NCBI GenBank assembly: GCA_016182225.1
Contig: JACOXV010000017.1
Coordinates: 1-9,259 of the forward strand
From: Candidatus Levyibacteriota bacterium
Lineage (GTDB): Bacteria; Patescibacteriota; Microgenomatia; Levybacterales; UBA12049
DNA: 9,259 nucleotides
Direction: 5' to 3'
Shown here: positions 1 through 5,723 of the stretch, in pieces
Layout of the letters: the number at the start of each line of letters is the position of its first letter
Position numbering within the stretch: the stretch's first letter is position 1
Position numbers and translations under genes: made by a program
Notes under the pieces: model-generated
Told to the model about the DNA's origin: nothing
What the model saw: only the letters and a program-made list of their open reading frames with translations
Databases searched by the model: none

Positions 1-101
1 GGCGGCCGTTTAATTTTGTGATGTAGGTCCAGCCAAAAACATCTTGGGCATTCAAGAAATAGTTTCAATCCGGAGCGAGAAATTTTAATCGGTTTTTGCA
101 T
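1..101 (-). CDS. Partial N-terminus of a Cys-containing PD-(D/E)XK-like protein
   Basis: An open frame starts with ATG at 99-101 and runs off the left edge (33 codons visible). It begins MQKPIKISRSGLK and continues with LECPRCFWLD and then KIKRP. I recall this Cys-x-x-Cys plus Phe-Trp-Leu-Asp opening from a protein family common in CPR genomes and related to Cas4/RecB-type PD-(D/E)XK nucleases. The nuclease core itself is outside the window, so the function is inferred only. The start codon lies inside the last codons of the upstream 6PGL-like gene (17-base overlap, different frame), which suggests coupled translation or a junction created by a deletion. No ribosome binding site is visible. 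Confidence 0.55.
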   Translation of the reverse strand, partial: MQKPIKISRSGLKLFLECPRCFWLDLHHKIKRP

Positions 102-540
102 TGTTGGCTCGTTCGTCAACTATTTTCAACTCCTCATAAATACCAGGGATTAAATCATAATCTTTTGCCTCTTTTTCCATCGAATTATTATGAAGCACTC
201 CATAAAATGGCGCGTTTATAGAATCAAAGTAAGACAGCAAACCCGAGTCGCGCATCATTTTTTCATTGCTTTCTTTGTTTAATACCTCACCATATCTCTC
301 ATCTACCAAAGCAGCGCTCCCAAGAATTAATTTTTTTTCTTTTGCTAAATCCTCATAAAGAGGACGAGGAGTTAGACCACCTGATAGGAACAGCGCAGAT
401 TTTCTGGAAGAATATCTATATAAAAGTTTTTTTGCTTCACGAAGTCCCTCGGGTTTGGTCCGCGCGCTTATTAGGCTAATTCCGTCTTTTTTTCGCTCGT
501 CCGGGGACAGTAGATTTTTTAAATCAAACTGCTCATCCAT
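85..540 (-). pseudogene. Truncated 6-phosphogluconolactonase-like protein (SugarP-isomerase fold)
   Basis: The 151-aa product matches the N-terminal half of 6-phosphogluconolactonase/glucosamine-6-phosphate isomerase-type proteins, which hydrolyse 6-phosphogluconolactone in the oxidative pentose phosphate pathway. Visible family motifs are LFLSGGLTPRPLY at residues 50-62 (the phosphate-binding SGGxTP loop) and the DER motif at 80-82 followed by SNEKMMRD. Family members are usually about 230-260 residues. Here the protein stops shortly after residue 130 and lacks the GxGxDGHxAS segment that carries the catalytic His. The last 20 or so residues (IPGIYEELKIVDERANNAKTD region) do not look like this family and may come from another gene tail fused by deletion. 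The ATG start at 538-540 lies 5 bases after a good -10 box, so the transcript is probably leaderless. It is likely non-functional unless the missing half lies elsewhere. Confidence 0.65.
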
Positions 541-545
541 CTGGC

Positions 546-574
546 ATAGTATATATCAAGATTTTTCTTTTCAA
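546..574 (-). promoter_or_regulatory. Sigma70-type promoter for the 6PGL-like gene
   Basis: On the minus strand, TTGAAA (569-574) is followed by a 17-base spacer and TACTAT (546-551). Transcription would start at or next to the ATG at 540, leaving no room for a ribosome binding site. Confidence 0.55.
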
Positions 575-618
575 AAGATAGCAATTTAGAATGAATTTTA
601 AATAAAAACGTCCTATAG

Positions 619-647
619 TTGAAAATTAACTTATGCTGTGATATACT
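619..647 (+). promoter_or_regulatory. Sigma70-type promoter of the GC-rich cassette
   Basis: TTGAAA (619-624), a 17-base spacer and TATACT (642-647) lie on the plus strand, about 40 bases before the first ribosome binding site of the cassette. It is divergent from the promoter at 546-574, with which it shares the same -35 hexamer. The boxes sit in AT-rich sequence and the GC-rich part begins just after them. Confidence 0.65.
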
Positions 648-687
648 CCCCCTGTTTCTTGCACTTTCACAGATAGAGGAGACGCCA

Positions 688-984
688 GTGAGTCGAAGCA
701 GGAGTCGTTACCGGAGATCTAGGCGAAATCCCTTCGGAGTTCGAAATCCCGGATGCGTCTGGATCGCCATCGTTCTGGTGGTAGTTGCTCTCTGGTCCAT
801 CCAAGAGCCATTCCTCCACCTGACGGCGTCGATCCTAAACGCCATGGGATGGGAGAAGTTCGTTGATTCCAATAGGAACATCCTCAACCTAGCAATTCCG
901 CTGGGAATTGGGGCTATCCTGCTGGTTCTTGCATTCATCTCATTTACGGGTCGAAACGAAGACCTTGATAATCCACAGCAGTAA
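688..984 (+). CDS. Small Arg-rich protein with two membrane segments, unknown function
   Basis: I do not recognise a family. I chose the GTG at 688 because AGAGGAG (675-681) lies 6 bases upstream; an in-frame ATG at 619 sits inside the -35 box and is unlikely. The 98-aa product opens with a very basic tail (8 Arg in residues 3-19, SRSRSRYRRSRR). It then has a membrane segment at about 24-38 (VWIAIVLVVVALWSI), a loop of about 25 residues, a second segment at about 65-86, and an acidic tail ending in NEDLDNPQQ. Positive-inside logic puts both ends in the cytoplasm. Codon third positions are G/C-rich, unlike all minus-strand neighbours. It is followed after 56 bases by a second small membrane protein, probably in one transcript. 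A direct repeat CGAAATCCC occurs early in the gene (724-732, 742-750). Confidence 0.6.
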   Translation: MSRSRSRYRRSRRNPFGVRNPGCVWIAIVLVVVALWSIQEPFLHLTASILNAMGWEKFVDSNRNILNLAIPLGIGAILLVLAFISFTGRNEDLDNPQQ

Positions 985-1040
985 TTGTCGGACTCTGGTG
1001 AAGTCCACCACGGTTCGACGCACAGCACAGGAGGTGCATC

Positions 1041-1367
1041 GTGAACTGGGCCGTATTCTGGGTCATTGTCAGGTTCCTGGCGAAGATCCTCGCATGGGGC
1101 CTGGCCTTCATCGGCCTCGTGATCGGCGTCCTCGTCATCGATGGGGCGACGGTCCACTGGACCCAGACGTTCTTCCGCAAGCTCGGCGAGATCTGGAAGG
1201 ATTTCCGGATCAGCCAGAACTGGGACAACTTCTGGTCCTGGCTCAGCCAGCAGTGGGACAACTTCTGGTCCGGCCTGAACCTCGACATCGGAGCGATCTC
1301 CACAGGGATCGTTCTTATCGTGGTGTCCGCTGGGATCATCACATGGCTCTGGCGTCATCGCCACTGA
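1041..1367 (+). CDS. Small Trp-rich membrane protein with 11-residue repeats, unknown function
   Basis: The GTG start at 1041 follows a near-perfect Shine-Dalgarno site, AGGAGGTG at 1029-1036. The 108-aa product has 12 Trp (about 11 percent). A long hydrophobic N-terminal segment (about 3-33) is followed by an amphipathic middle (about 39-82) and a second membrane helix (about 85-104), ending in basic WRHRH. The middle holds two 11-residue units, WDNFWSWLSQQ at 61-71 and WDNFWSGLNLD at 72-82, encoded by an exact 18-base direct repeat (1221-1238, 1254-1271) at 33-base spacing. Aromatic, amphipathic repeats of this kind usually lie on membrane surfaces; a membrane-active peptide, holin-like protein or envelope scaffold is possible, but that is inference. 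The strongly G/C-ending codons differ from those of the surrounding genome. Confidence 0.65.
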   Translation: MNWAVFWVIVRFLAKILAWGLAFIGLVIGVLVIDGATVHWTQTFFRKLGEIWKDFRISQNWDNFWSWLSQQWDNFWSGLNLDIGAISTGIVLIVVSAGIITWLWRHRH

Positions 1368-1425
1368 CCGACGTGAAAGTCGCAAGAAGCCCCCCAAGAG
1401 ATTTCAACTATGAGTGTTGGAATAG

Positions 1426-1446
1426 TCGCGTATGCGCGATTTATTT
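1426..1446 (+). terminator. Weak intrinsic terminator after the GC-rich cassette
   Basis: The stem TCGCG (1426-1430) and CGCGA (1435-1439) closes a TATG loop and is followed by TTTATTT. The stem is only 5 bp. A second, longer-range option pairs AAGCCCCCC near 1387-1395 with GGGGGGTTT near 1467-1474. Either would end plus-strand transcription before it collides with the 3' end of rseP. Confidence 0.4.
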
Positions 1447-1489
1447 CGACGAGTAGTCGGTCTTGAGGGGGGTTTCATTTTGGCAAAAA

Positions 1490-2608
1490 TTACTGTGGAA
1501 AAATAGGTTTGCCCTGAAAGATTCTTACAAAATCATGAAGAGTTATGATAGCGATCAGCGCGAGAAGTACCGCAATCCCCACAGCATGTGCGTATGCTTC
1601 ATATTTCGGATTCACTTTCCTTCTGGTTATTGCTTCCAAAACTATAAAAAAGAGTCTGCCTCCATCCAATGCCGGAATTGGCAGTATGTTTAACACCGCA
1701 AGATTTAGAGAAAGAAGAGCCATAAAAGAAAGAACAGCCACAGGTCCTGTTTTTACAAATTCACCCGTAAGCTGAGCAATTCCTACCGGCCCTGCTACTC
1801 CTTGGGGCACATTTCCGGAGCTTAATAAATCCCTTATTACCATTCCAAGTCCAGCAATTATTAAGAAAGAATCTTTAACGACTTCTTTAGTTCCTTCAAA
1901 TGGAGCCTGATACCATGGATATTTTTTTACTACTATTGACTGACCTACCGCCACTCCCATCGGTCCTTGGTCCGCCGGATACTTCTCCCGCGGAATAAGT
2001 TTTATTTCTCTTTCTTCACCGATTTTCTCTCCCCCAACACCCAGTCTTATTTCTTTTCCTAAACTTTTTCTTGTTATTCCTATCAATTCCTCAGTTGATT
2101 CAATTTTTTCATCATTTATTCTATAAATTACCTCTCCTTTTTTAAGCCCTGCAACATCAGATGGCGATCCTTTAATAACTTCTGTGACTATTACCTTATC
2201 ACCCAGACTGGGAACTCCCTCAGCAGAAAAAACATATGAAATTATTACAATCGCCAGCAAAAAATTCATCGCTACTCCTGCTATAACAACAACAAATCTT
2301 TGCCATATCGGTCTTGCAAAAAAAGCCCGATCAAGATCAGCTATTGGCTGCTTGCCATTGGCTACTGGCTTAACGCGACCAGAGCCCGCTTCATCTTCGC
2401 CATAAAGTTTTACAAACCCTCCGATCGGTAAAAGATTTATGGAATAAATTGTTTCGCCAATTCTTTTGCCCCAAACGCGCGGAGGAAAGCCAAATCCAAA
2501 TTCTTCTACTCTAATTCCAAATTTTTTTGCAACCAGAAAATGCCCCAGTTCGTGAATTAACACTAAAACCGAAAGCATTACTATGAAGACGAGAATTGTT
2601 AGAACCAT
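1490..2608 (-). CDS. rseP: RseP-type site-2 zinc metalloprotease
   Basis: Membrane-embedded M50-family protease that cleaves transmembrane helices, for example anti-sigma factors or leftover signal peptides, within the cytoplasmic membrane. The 372-aa reading from ATG 2606-2608 shows the zinc-binding HELGH at 19-23 in the first membrane helix and GFGFPPRVWG at about 38-47. A second hydrophobic segment lies near 100-125, followed by a single PDZ-like region (about 135-215). The third zinc ligand is in NILPIPALDGG (307-317, Asp315), and a C-terminal membrane helix follows. A TTG further upstream (2624-2626) would add six residues but lies in the -10 box. An insertion at about residues 75-92 is encoded by a repetitive element. 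The gene lies 30 bases after the unknown 239-aa gene. In many bacteria rseP follows frr with dxr, uppS and cdsA between; those are absent here. Confidence 0.95.
   Translation of the reverse strand: MVLTILVFIVMLSVLVLIHELGHFLVAKKFGIRVEEFGFGFPPRVWGKRIGETIYSINLLPIGGFVKLYGEDEAGSGRVKPVANGKQPIADLDRAFFARPIWQRFVVVIAGVAMNFLLAIVIISYVFSAEGVPSLGDKVIVTEVIKGSPSDVAGLKKGEVIYRINDEKIESTEELIGITRKSLGKEIRLGVGGEKIGEEREIKLIPREKYPADQGPMGVAVGQSIVVKKYPWYQAPFEGTKEVVKDSFLIIAGLGMVIRDLLSSGNVPQGVAGPVGIAQLTGEFVKTGPVAVLSFMALLSLNLAVLNILPIPALDGGRLFFIVLEAITRRKVNPKYEAYAHAVGIAVLLALIAIITLHDFVRIFQGKPIFPQ
2335..2372 (-). repeat. Low-complexity AGCCAATAGC-type repeat inside rseP
   Basis: The minus strand reads as degenerate copies of AGCCA(A/G)TAGC / GCCAATGGC, encoding the residues VANGKQPIADL. 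It forms an extra segment between GEDE and RAFFARP, where other RseP proteins are shorter. A similar motif lies in the glyA leader (8001-8027), so this may be a dispersed repeat tolerated in frame. Confidence 0.4.
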
Positions 2609-2616
2609 GTCTGATG

Positions 2617-2645
2617 AGTATAACAAAAGTTAGAGCTTTTATGAA
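2617..2645 (-). promoter_or_regulatory. Possible rseP promoter
   Basis: TATACT (2617-2622) lies 8 bases before the rseP ATG. TTCATA (2640-2645, 4 of 6 matches) lies 17 bases upstream, overlapping the stop of the previous gene. It would give a nearly leaderless rseP transcript in addition to any operon read-through. Confidence 0.4.
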
Positions 2646-3358
2646 GCGGCTACTACAGGGGCCGGACCCGATGAGAGAGGTGGAATTTCAACTTCAATAA
2701 AGGGCCTTTCTATATCATTCGGCTTAACTCTTAGTGCTCCTCTTAGTGCTCCTCTTAGTGCTCGCTGCCTTTGTAGCCATGACCTTCCTCCATTATCTAT
2801 GGTTACCAAATTCCAACCTGTAGACATTTCAATTCTCGATGCAATCATTTTCGCAGCGAGTGATAGCATAAATTCTCCGTCATCGTAAGAAAAATAAAAT
2901 TGCTTTTCCACTTCACCATTTGCGTCCTCTTTCCTAGCAATAAGGTTCCTTTCAGGAGATAACAATGAGCCTTCACCAATCGCAAATTCTATTTCTCTTA
3001 ACTCATCACGAGGATTAGGAATTGCAAACATTCTTCTGAATGATTGGAGTCCTTCTTTGGTTCTATGATGATCGAATTCGAGCACTATAGCCATATTGTC
3101 ACGCCGCCTCCCTGTAGGCTTAGCTGCTCTTACTCTTACGTCAGGGTATTCTTCTCGTAAAGATTGTGCTGCGCCAACAAATAAATCTTGCACTCCGCCA
3201 TCAACTAATGCATTTAGCTCTCTCGCTTGTACTAGTGCAAAGCTTTCAGCCTCAGTAGGTCTTTCTGCTGCTTGTTGTCTTCTTAGCTTAATAGCAGCAA
3301 CTGCCGGAGCTACTAGATCTCGACCAATTACAAGCCCTGCTCTTTGTTCGGTTGTCAT
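2639..3358 (-). CDS. Unrecognised 239-aa soluble protein
   Basis: I do not recognise a family. The ATG at 3356-3358 sits 6 bases after a strong -10 box, so this start is well supported. There is no signal peptide or membrane helix. The N-terminal third is Ala/Glu/Arg-rich and helical (about 1-70). The middle is mixed, with FDHHRTKEGLQSFRRMF (about 95-111) and NPRDELREIEFAIGEGSL (about 114-131). A later segment, YFSYDDGEFMLSLAAKMIASR (about 154-174), looks like a folded domain. A three-copy ALRG repeat near residue 205 comes from a 12-base tandem repeat, and the tail is Pro/Ala/Ser-rich. It lies between frr and rseP on the same strand with its own promoter, 49 bases from the frr stop. The position hints at a link with translation or the envelope, but nothing in the sequence proves one. 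Confidence 0.8.
   Translation of the reverse strand: MTTEQRAGLVIGRDLVAPAVAAIKLRRQQAAERPTEAESFALVQARELNALVDGGVQDLFVGAAQSLREEYPDVRVRAAKPTGRRRDNMAIVLEFDHHRTKEGLQSFRRMFAIPNPRDELREIEFAIGEGSLLSPERNLIARKEDANGEVEKQFYFSYDDGEFMLSLAAKMIASRIEMSTGWNLVTIDNGGRSWLQRQRALRGALRGALRVKPNDIERPFIEVEIPPLSSGPAPVVAAS
2728..2763. repeat. 12-base tandem repeat, three copies
   Basis: CTCTTAGTGCTC is repeated three times without error, inside the 239-aa gene. It encodes a four-residue periodic Ala-Leu-Arg-Gly stretch. Because the unit is a multiple of three, copy-number change by slippage would not break the frame. Confidence 0.9.
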
Positions 3359-3364
3359 GATGGA

Positions 3365-3393
3365 ATATTATCTCTAACTTATTATTTTGTCAA
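3365..3393 (-). promoter_or_regulatory. Strong sigma70-type promoter of the 239-aa gene
   Basis: A perfect TTGACA (3388-3393), a 17-base spacer and TAATAT (3365-3370). The expected start point falls on the ATG at 3358, so the mRNA should be leaderless. Confidence 0.7.
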
Positions 3394-3407
3394 TAATGGA
3401 GTCGAGG

Positions 3408-3959
3408 TTAAATCTGCATTAGCTCTTCTTCTTTTTTCTTTCCCATTAAGTCTATTTCTCCCATAAATTGATCTGTTAACGTTTGGATTTCCTTTTCGAG
3501 TCTTTTTTCATCATCCTCGGATAATCCTTCTTTTTTTGCACTTTCCATAGCTTCATGTCGAATTTGTCTTATCATGATTTTTCCATTTTCAAGTTTTTGT
3601 CGCATCATGTGAATAAGCTCTTGTCTTCTTTCTTCCGACAGAGGAGGAACATTAATTCTAATCACTTGTCCGTCACTGGCTGGATTAAGACCTGATCCTC
3701 CCTCCATGATCCCCTTTCTGATTTCTTCAATAATTGATGCGTCAAAAGGAGTAAGCACCAAACTCTGAGAATCTGCTGCGTTAATTGTTGCAACTTCCAT
3801 AACCCTAAGCTTAGACGCCCCGTTATAAACCGAAACCATAATATTTTCTACCAAAGAAGGCGCTGCTTTTCCTGTACGAATTGTTGAAAAATCGGACCTG
3901 AGAATCTCGATAGCCTTCTCCATCTTTTGTCTTAAGTTAGGCATAAAATTACTATCCAT
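3408..3959 (-). CDS. frr: Ribosome recycling factor (RRF)
   Basis: Cytoplasmic factor that, with EF-G, splits the post-termination 70S complex. The 183-aa length is normal for the family. The first helix carries MEKAIEILRSDFSTIRTGKAAPSLVENI (about residues 13-40), with the typical STIRTGKAAP. Domain II contains NAADSQSLVLTPFDASIIEEIRKGI. The long helices follow with NVPPLSEERRQELIHMMRQ, a family hallmark, and a C-terminal helix ending KKKEEELMQI. It follows tsf directly; the usual pyrH between them is missing. The 52-base gap to tsf holds a perfect 28-base palindrome. No ribosome binding site is visible before the ATG at 3957-3959. Confidence 0.97.
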   Translation of the reverse strand: MDSNFMPNLRQKMEKAIEILRSDFSTIRTGKAAPSLVENIMVSVYNGASKLRVMEVATINAADSQSLVLTPFDASIIEEIRKGIMEGGSGLNPASDGQVIRINVPPLSEERRQELIHMMRQKLENGKIMIRQIRHEAMESAKKEGLSEDDEKRLEKEIQTLTDQFMGEIDLMGKKKEEELMQI

Positions 3960-3973
3960 ATTTGTTATTTGTT

Positions 3974-4001
3974 CTATATCATATATTAATATATGATATA
4001 G
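3974..4001. repeat. Perfect 28-base palindrome between tsf and frr
   Basis: CTATATCATATATT followed by its exact reverse complement AATATATGATATAG. In RNA it forms a 12-bp AU stem with a TTAA loop, 11 bases from the frr ATG side of tsf's stop and 15 bases before frr. It could be an mRNA processing or stability hairpin or a binding site for a dimeric regulator. Confidence 0.85.
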
Positions 4002-4011
4002 CGAATTCTTT

Positions 4012-4464
4012 TTAGAGTTCTAATCGAATGAACTCACGCACCGCAATGTTTTCTCCAAGCTTTCCTATTGTTTGTTTAACTAATTGTTCAATGGTCATCT
4101 GCGGATCTCTTATATATTCTTGAGCAAGCAAACTCTCAACGTTCTTGGGATTCATTGCGGACACTTGCAAAGCGATTTCGTGGGCTAAAGCTTTAAACTC
4201 ATCTGTTCTTGCCACAAAATCTGTTTCGCAAAGAAGAGTAATTAAAACTCCAATTTTTCCATTACCGTGAACATAAGCCTCAACTATTCCCTGTGGTGTT
4301 TCTCTGTCCGCTTTTTTCTCAGCCTTTTCAATTCCTCTTTTTTTAAGCCACTCAAGTGTCTTTTTATAATCACCATTTGACTCTTCAAGCGCTTTGCGAC
4401 AATCTGCTATAGATGCTGCGGTTTCTTCCCTTAATTGTTTTATTTGATCAATGCTTATATTCAT
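4012..4464 (-). CDS. tsf: Elongation factor Ts, short form
   Basis: Nucleotide exchange factor for EF-Tu; it reloads EF-Tu with GTP during elongation. The N-terminal UBA-like domain (1-45) contains the typical IKQLREETAASIADCRKALEE pattern, and the core has CETDFVARTDEFK (79-91) with the EF-Tu-contacting TDFVAR. At 150 aa it is about half the size of the E. coli protein (283 aa), lacking the duplicated core and coiled coil; short single-core forms are also known from Thermus and are usual in CPR. It ends with NIAVREFIRLEL. It sits downstream of rpsB as in most bacteria, but with its own promoter. AAGGG, 12 bases before the ATG, is at best a weak ribosome binding site. Confidence 0.96.
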   Translation of the reverse strand: MNISIDQIKQLREETAASIADCRKALEESNGDYKKTLEWLKKRGIEKAEKKADRETPQGIVEAYVHGNGKIGVLITLLCETDFVARTDEFKALAHEIALQVSAMNPKNVESLLAQEYIRDPQMTIEQLVKQTIGKLGENIAVREFIRLEL

Positions 4465-4491
4465 AATAATATTTCCCTTGCAACCCTATAC

Positions 4492-4520
4492 ATTATAAAT
4501 TTTCAATTTCAAATTTTCAA
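4492..4520 (-). promoter_or_regulatory. tsf promoter inside an AT-rich repeat
   Basis: A perfect TATAAT (4492-4497) lies 17 bases downstream of TTGAAA (4515-4520). The -35 box is one of the many TTGAAA units of the repeat between rpsB and tsf. A start near 4485 leaves about 20 bases of leader. Confidence 0.65.
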
Positions 4521-4587
4521 TTTTCAATGAGGCTTAAATGTTTCAAATTTTAAAATTTTGATTTCAATTCAAATTTCAAATTTAAAA
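4498..4587. repeat. AATTTCAA/TTGAAATT-rich intergenic repeat
   Basis: About 90 bases are built almost only from TTTCAA, AATTTC and ATTTTCAA units. They are interrupted once by TGAGGCTTAA (near 4528-4537) and contain the palindromic TTTCAAATTTTAAAATTTTGA (4541-4560). Such TTTCAA-rich spacers recur in CPR genomes as I recall; here one separates rpsB from tsf and supplies a promoter. Confidence 0.65.
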
Positions 4588-5451
4588 TTATGTTTCTTTT
4601 GTTTCTTTAACAGGCTTCAATGGCTTATCGCCGGTCGATTTCTTCTGCTTGCCCGCCTTAGCTTTAGCGGCGGCGGGTATTTCAGTGGTTGCAGGTTTTT
4701 TATTTTCAGTCGATTTTTCAACTTTCTCTTGCTTCTGCGAAGCTTTTTTTCTTCCCTCTATCCACGCATCTATTATATAGTGAAGGATCAAGCTTATGCT
4801 CCCCACTGCATCGTCGTTTGCCGGAATTGGATAATCAATTATATGTGGGTCTGAATTTGTATCGGCGATTGATACGGTAGTAACTCCTGTTTTTATAGCC
4901 TCTCTTATAGCCAACTCCTCAAGTTTTGCATCAATTATAAATAGCGCATCGGGAGTTTTCTTTAAATTTCTTATTCCTCCATAGAGATTTTCAAGCTTTT
5001 GCCTTTCTGTCTCCCAATCTCCTATTTCCTTTTTTGTATATTTAGATTTTTCTTCAGGGCTTGCTAATTTTTTTTCCAAATCCTCAAGTTTTTTGAAATT
5101 TTTGGATACTTCGGAAAAATTTGTGAAAAGTCCGCCAATCCAGCGCTGTGTCACATAAAAAAGTCCATCTGAGACTCCTGCATCTTTTGCTTTCTGGAAA
5201 ACTTCGGCGACCACCGGATGTGCTTGTCTTTTTGTGCCCACAATAACGAGGTTGCTATCTGGTCTCAGGGCTAAAGATTTGACAAAAACAGCTGCTTCCT
5301 CAAGTCCTTCCTTACTTTTTACCAAATCAATAATATGAATTCCATCTCTGGCCTCAAAAATATAATCCCGGGCTTTAGGATTGCTGCGTGTTACCTGGTG
5401 GCCAAAATGGCAACCGGCCTCAAGAAGTTCTTCAAGTGTGATATCTCTCAT
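4588..5451 (-). CDS. rpsB: 30S ribosomal protein S2
   Basis: Structural protein of the small ribosomal subunit. I start at ATG 5449-5451 because AAGGAG (5459-5464) lies 7 bases upstream and the product begins MRDITLEELLEAGCHFGHQ, as in the family; an in-frame ATG at 5503-5505 lies in the leader hairpin. The 287-aa protein shows NPKARDYIFEARDGIHIIDL, VGTKRQA, the VTQRWIGGLFTNF motif, a coiled-coil insertion (about 125-155), PDALFIIDAKLE, and SIADTNSDPHIIDYPIPANDDAVGS. The last 50 or so residues are a Lys/Ala/Glu/Thr-rich, probably disordered tail ending VKETKET, longer than in E. coli S2 (241 aa). It is first in the rpsB-tsf-frr run. Confidence 0.97.
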   Translation of the reverse strand: MRDITLEELLEAGCHFGHQVTRSNPKARDYIFEARDGIHIIDLVKSKEGLEEAAVFVKSLALRPDSNLVIVGTKRQAHPVVAEVFQKAKDAGVSDGLFYVTQRWIGGLFTNFSEVSKNFKKLEDLEKKLASPEEKSKYTKKEIGDWETERQKLENLYGGIRNLKKTPDALFIIDAKLEELAIREAIKTGVTTVSIADTNSDPHIIDYPIPANDDAVGSISLILHYIIDAWIEGRKKASQKQEKVEKSTENKKPATTEIPAAAKAKAGKQKKSTGDKPLKPVKETKET

Positions 5452-5502
5452 ATTTGTGCTCCTTCGCCCTTCCGTAGCCTTTGGCGTAGGAGGGTTGACC
5501 GC

Positions 5503-5544
5503 CATTCGATTTATTCTAAACAGAACAGGAACAATTTTCGAATG
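5503..5544 (-). promoter_or_regulatory. rpsB leader hairpin
   Basis: The roughly 100-base rpsB 5' leader contains CATTCGA (minus strand, 5538-5544) pairing perfectly with TCGAATG (5503-5509) across a 28-base loop. Long structured leaders before rpsB often serve autogenous control by S2, but no known S2 motif can be confirmed by eye. Downstream of it lies CCTACGCC-AAA-GGCTACGG, a REP-like sequence. Confidence 0.4.
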
Positions 5545-5559
5545 TGAGTGATAGTCGCA

Positions 5560-5588
5560 ATTATAGCTGAATAAAAAATCTTTTGCAA
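5560..5588 (-). promoter_or_regulatory. rpsB operon promoter
   Basis: TTGCAA (5583-5588), a 17-base spacer and a perfect TATAAT (5560-5565). The start near 5553 gives a leader of about 100 bases, the longest in the window. Confidence 0.7.
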
Positions 5589-5603
5589 TAAAACATTTGC
5601 TTG

Positions 5604-5632
5604 TTGTTTGTGAAAATTTATTCTGTTAGAAT
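5604..5632 (+). promoter_or_regulatory. Weak plus-strand promoter candidate
   Basis: TTGTTT (5604-5609), a 17-base spacer and TAGAAT (5627-5632), pointing away from rpsB. If active it would transcribe the hairpins at 5654-5683 and 5724-5791 and stop at the terminator at 5804-5827. Confidence 0.25.
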
Positions 5633-5653
5633 TTAGCTAATTTAGTCAATTTG

Positions 5654-5683
5654 GTCGTCTTTTCAATTTGCGAAAAGAATGAC
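5654..5683 (+). repeat. Imperfect inverted repeat
   Basis: TCTTTTC (5658-5664 region) pairs with GAAAAGA (5672-5678), extended by GTC/GAC across a small internal loop. It lies upstream of the much larger palindrome and may be part of the same transcript. Confidence 0.4.
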
Positions 5684-5723
5684 TAATGATTAAACGTACT
5701 TTAAAAAATTAGCACCCAAATAA

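Noticed and set aside
708..1397. 229-aa minus-strand ORF and other overlapping frames in the first GC island
   Set aside because: They are shadows of the two plus-strand genes, which have ribosome binding sites, hydrophobic segments and G/C third positions.
1410..1466. 18-codon plus-strand ORF after the Trp-rich gene
   Set aside because: No ribosome binding site, and it overlaps the terminator hairpin.
1477..1488. TTTTGGCAAAA palindrome beyond the rseP stop
   Set aside because: Too short and too AT-rich to act as a terminator by itself.
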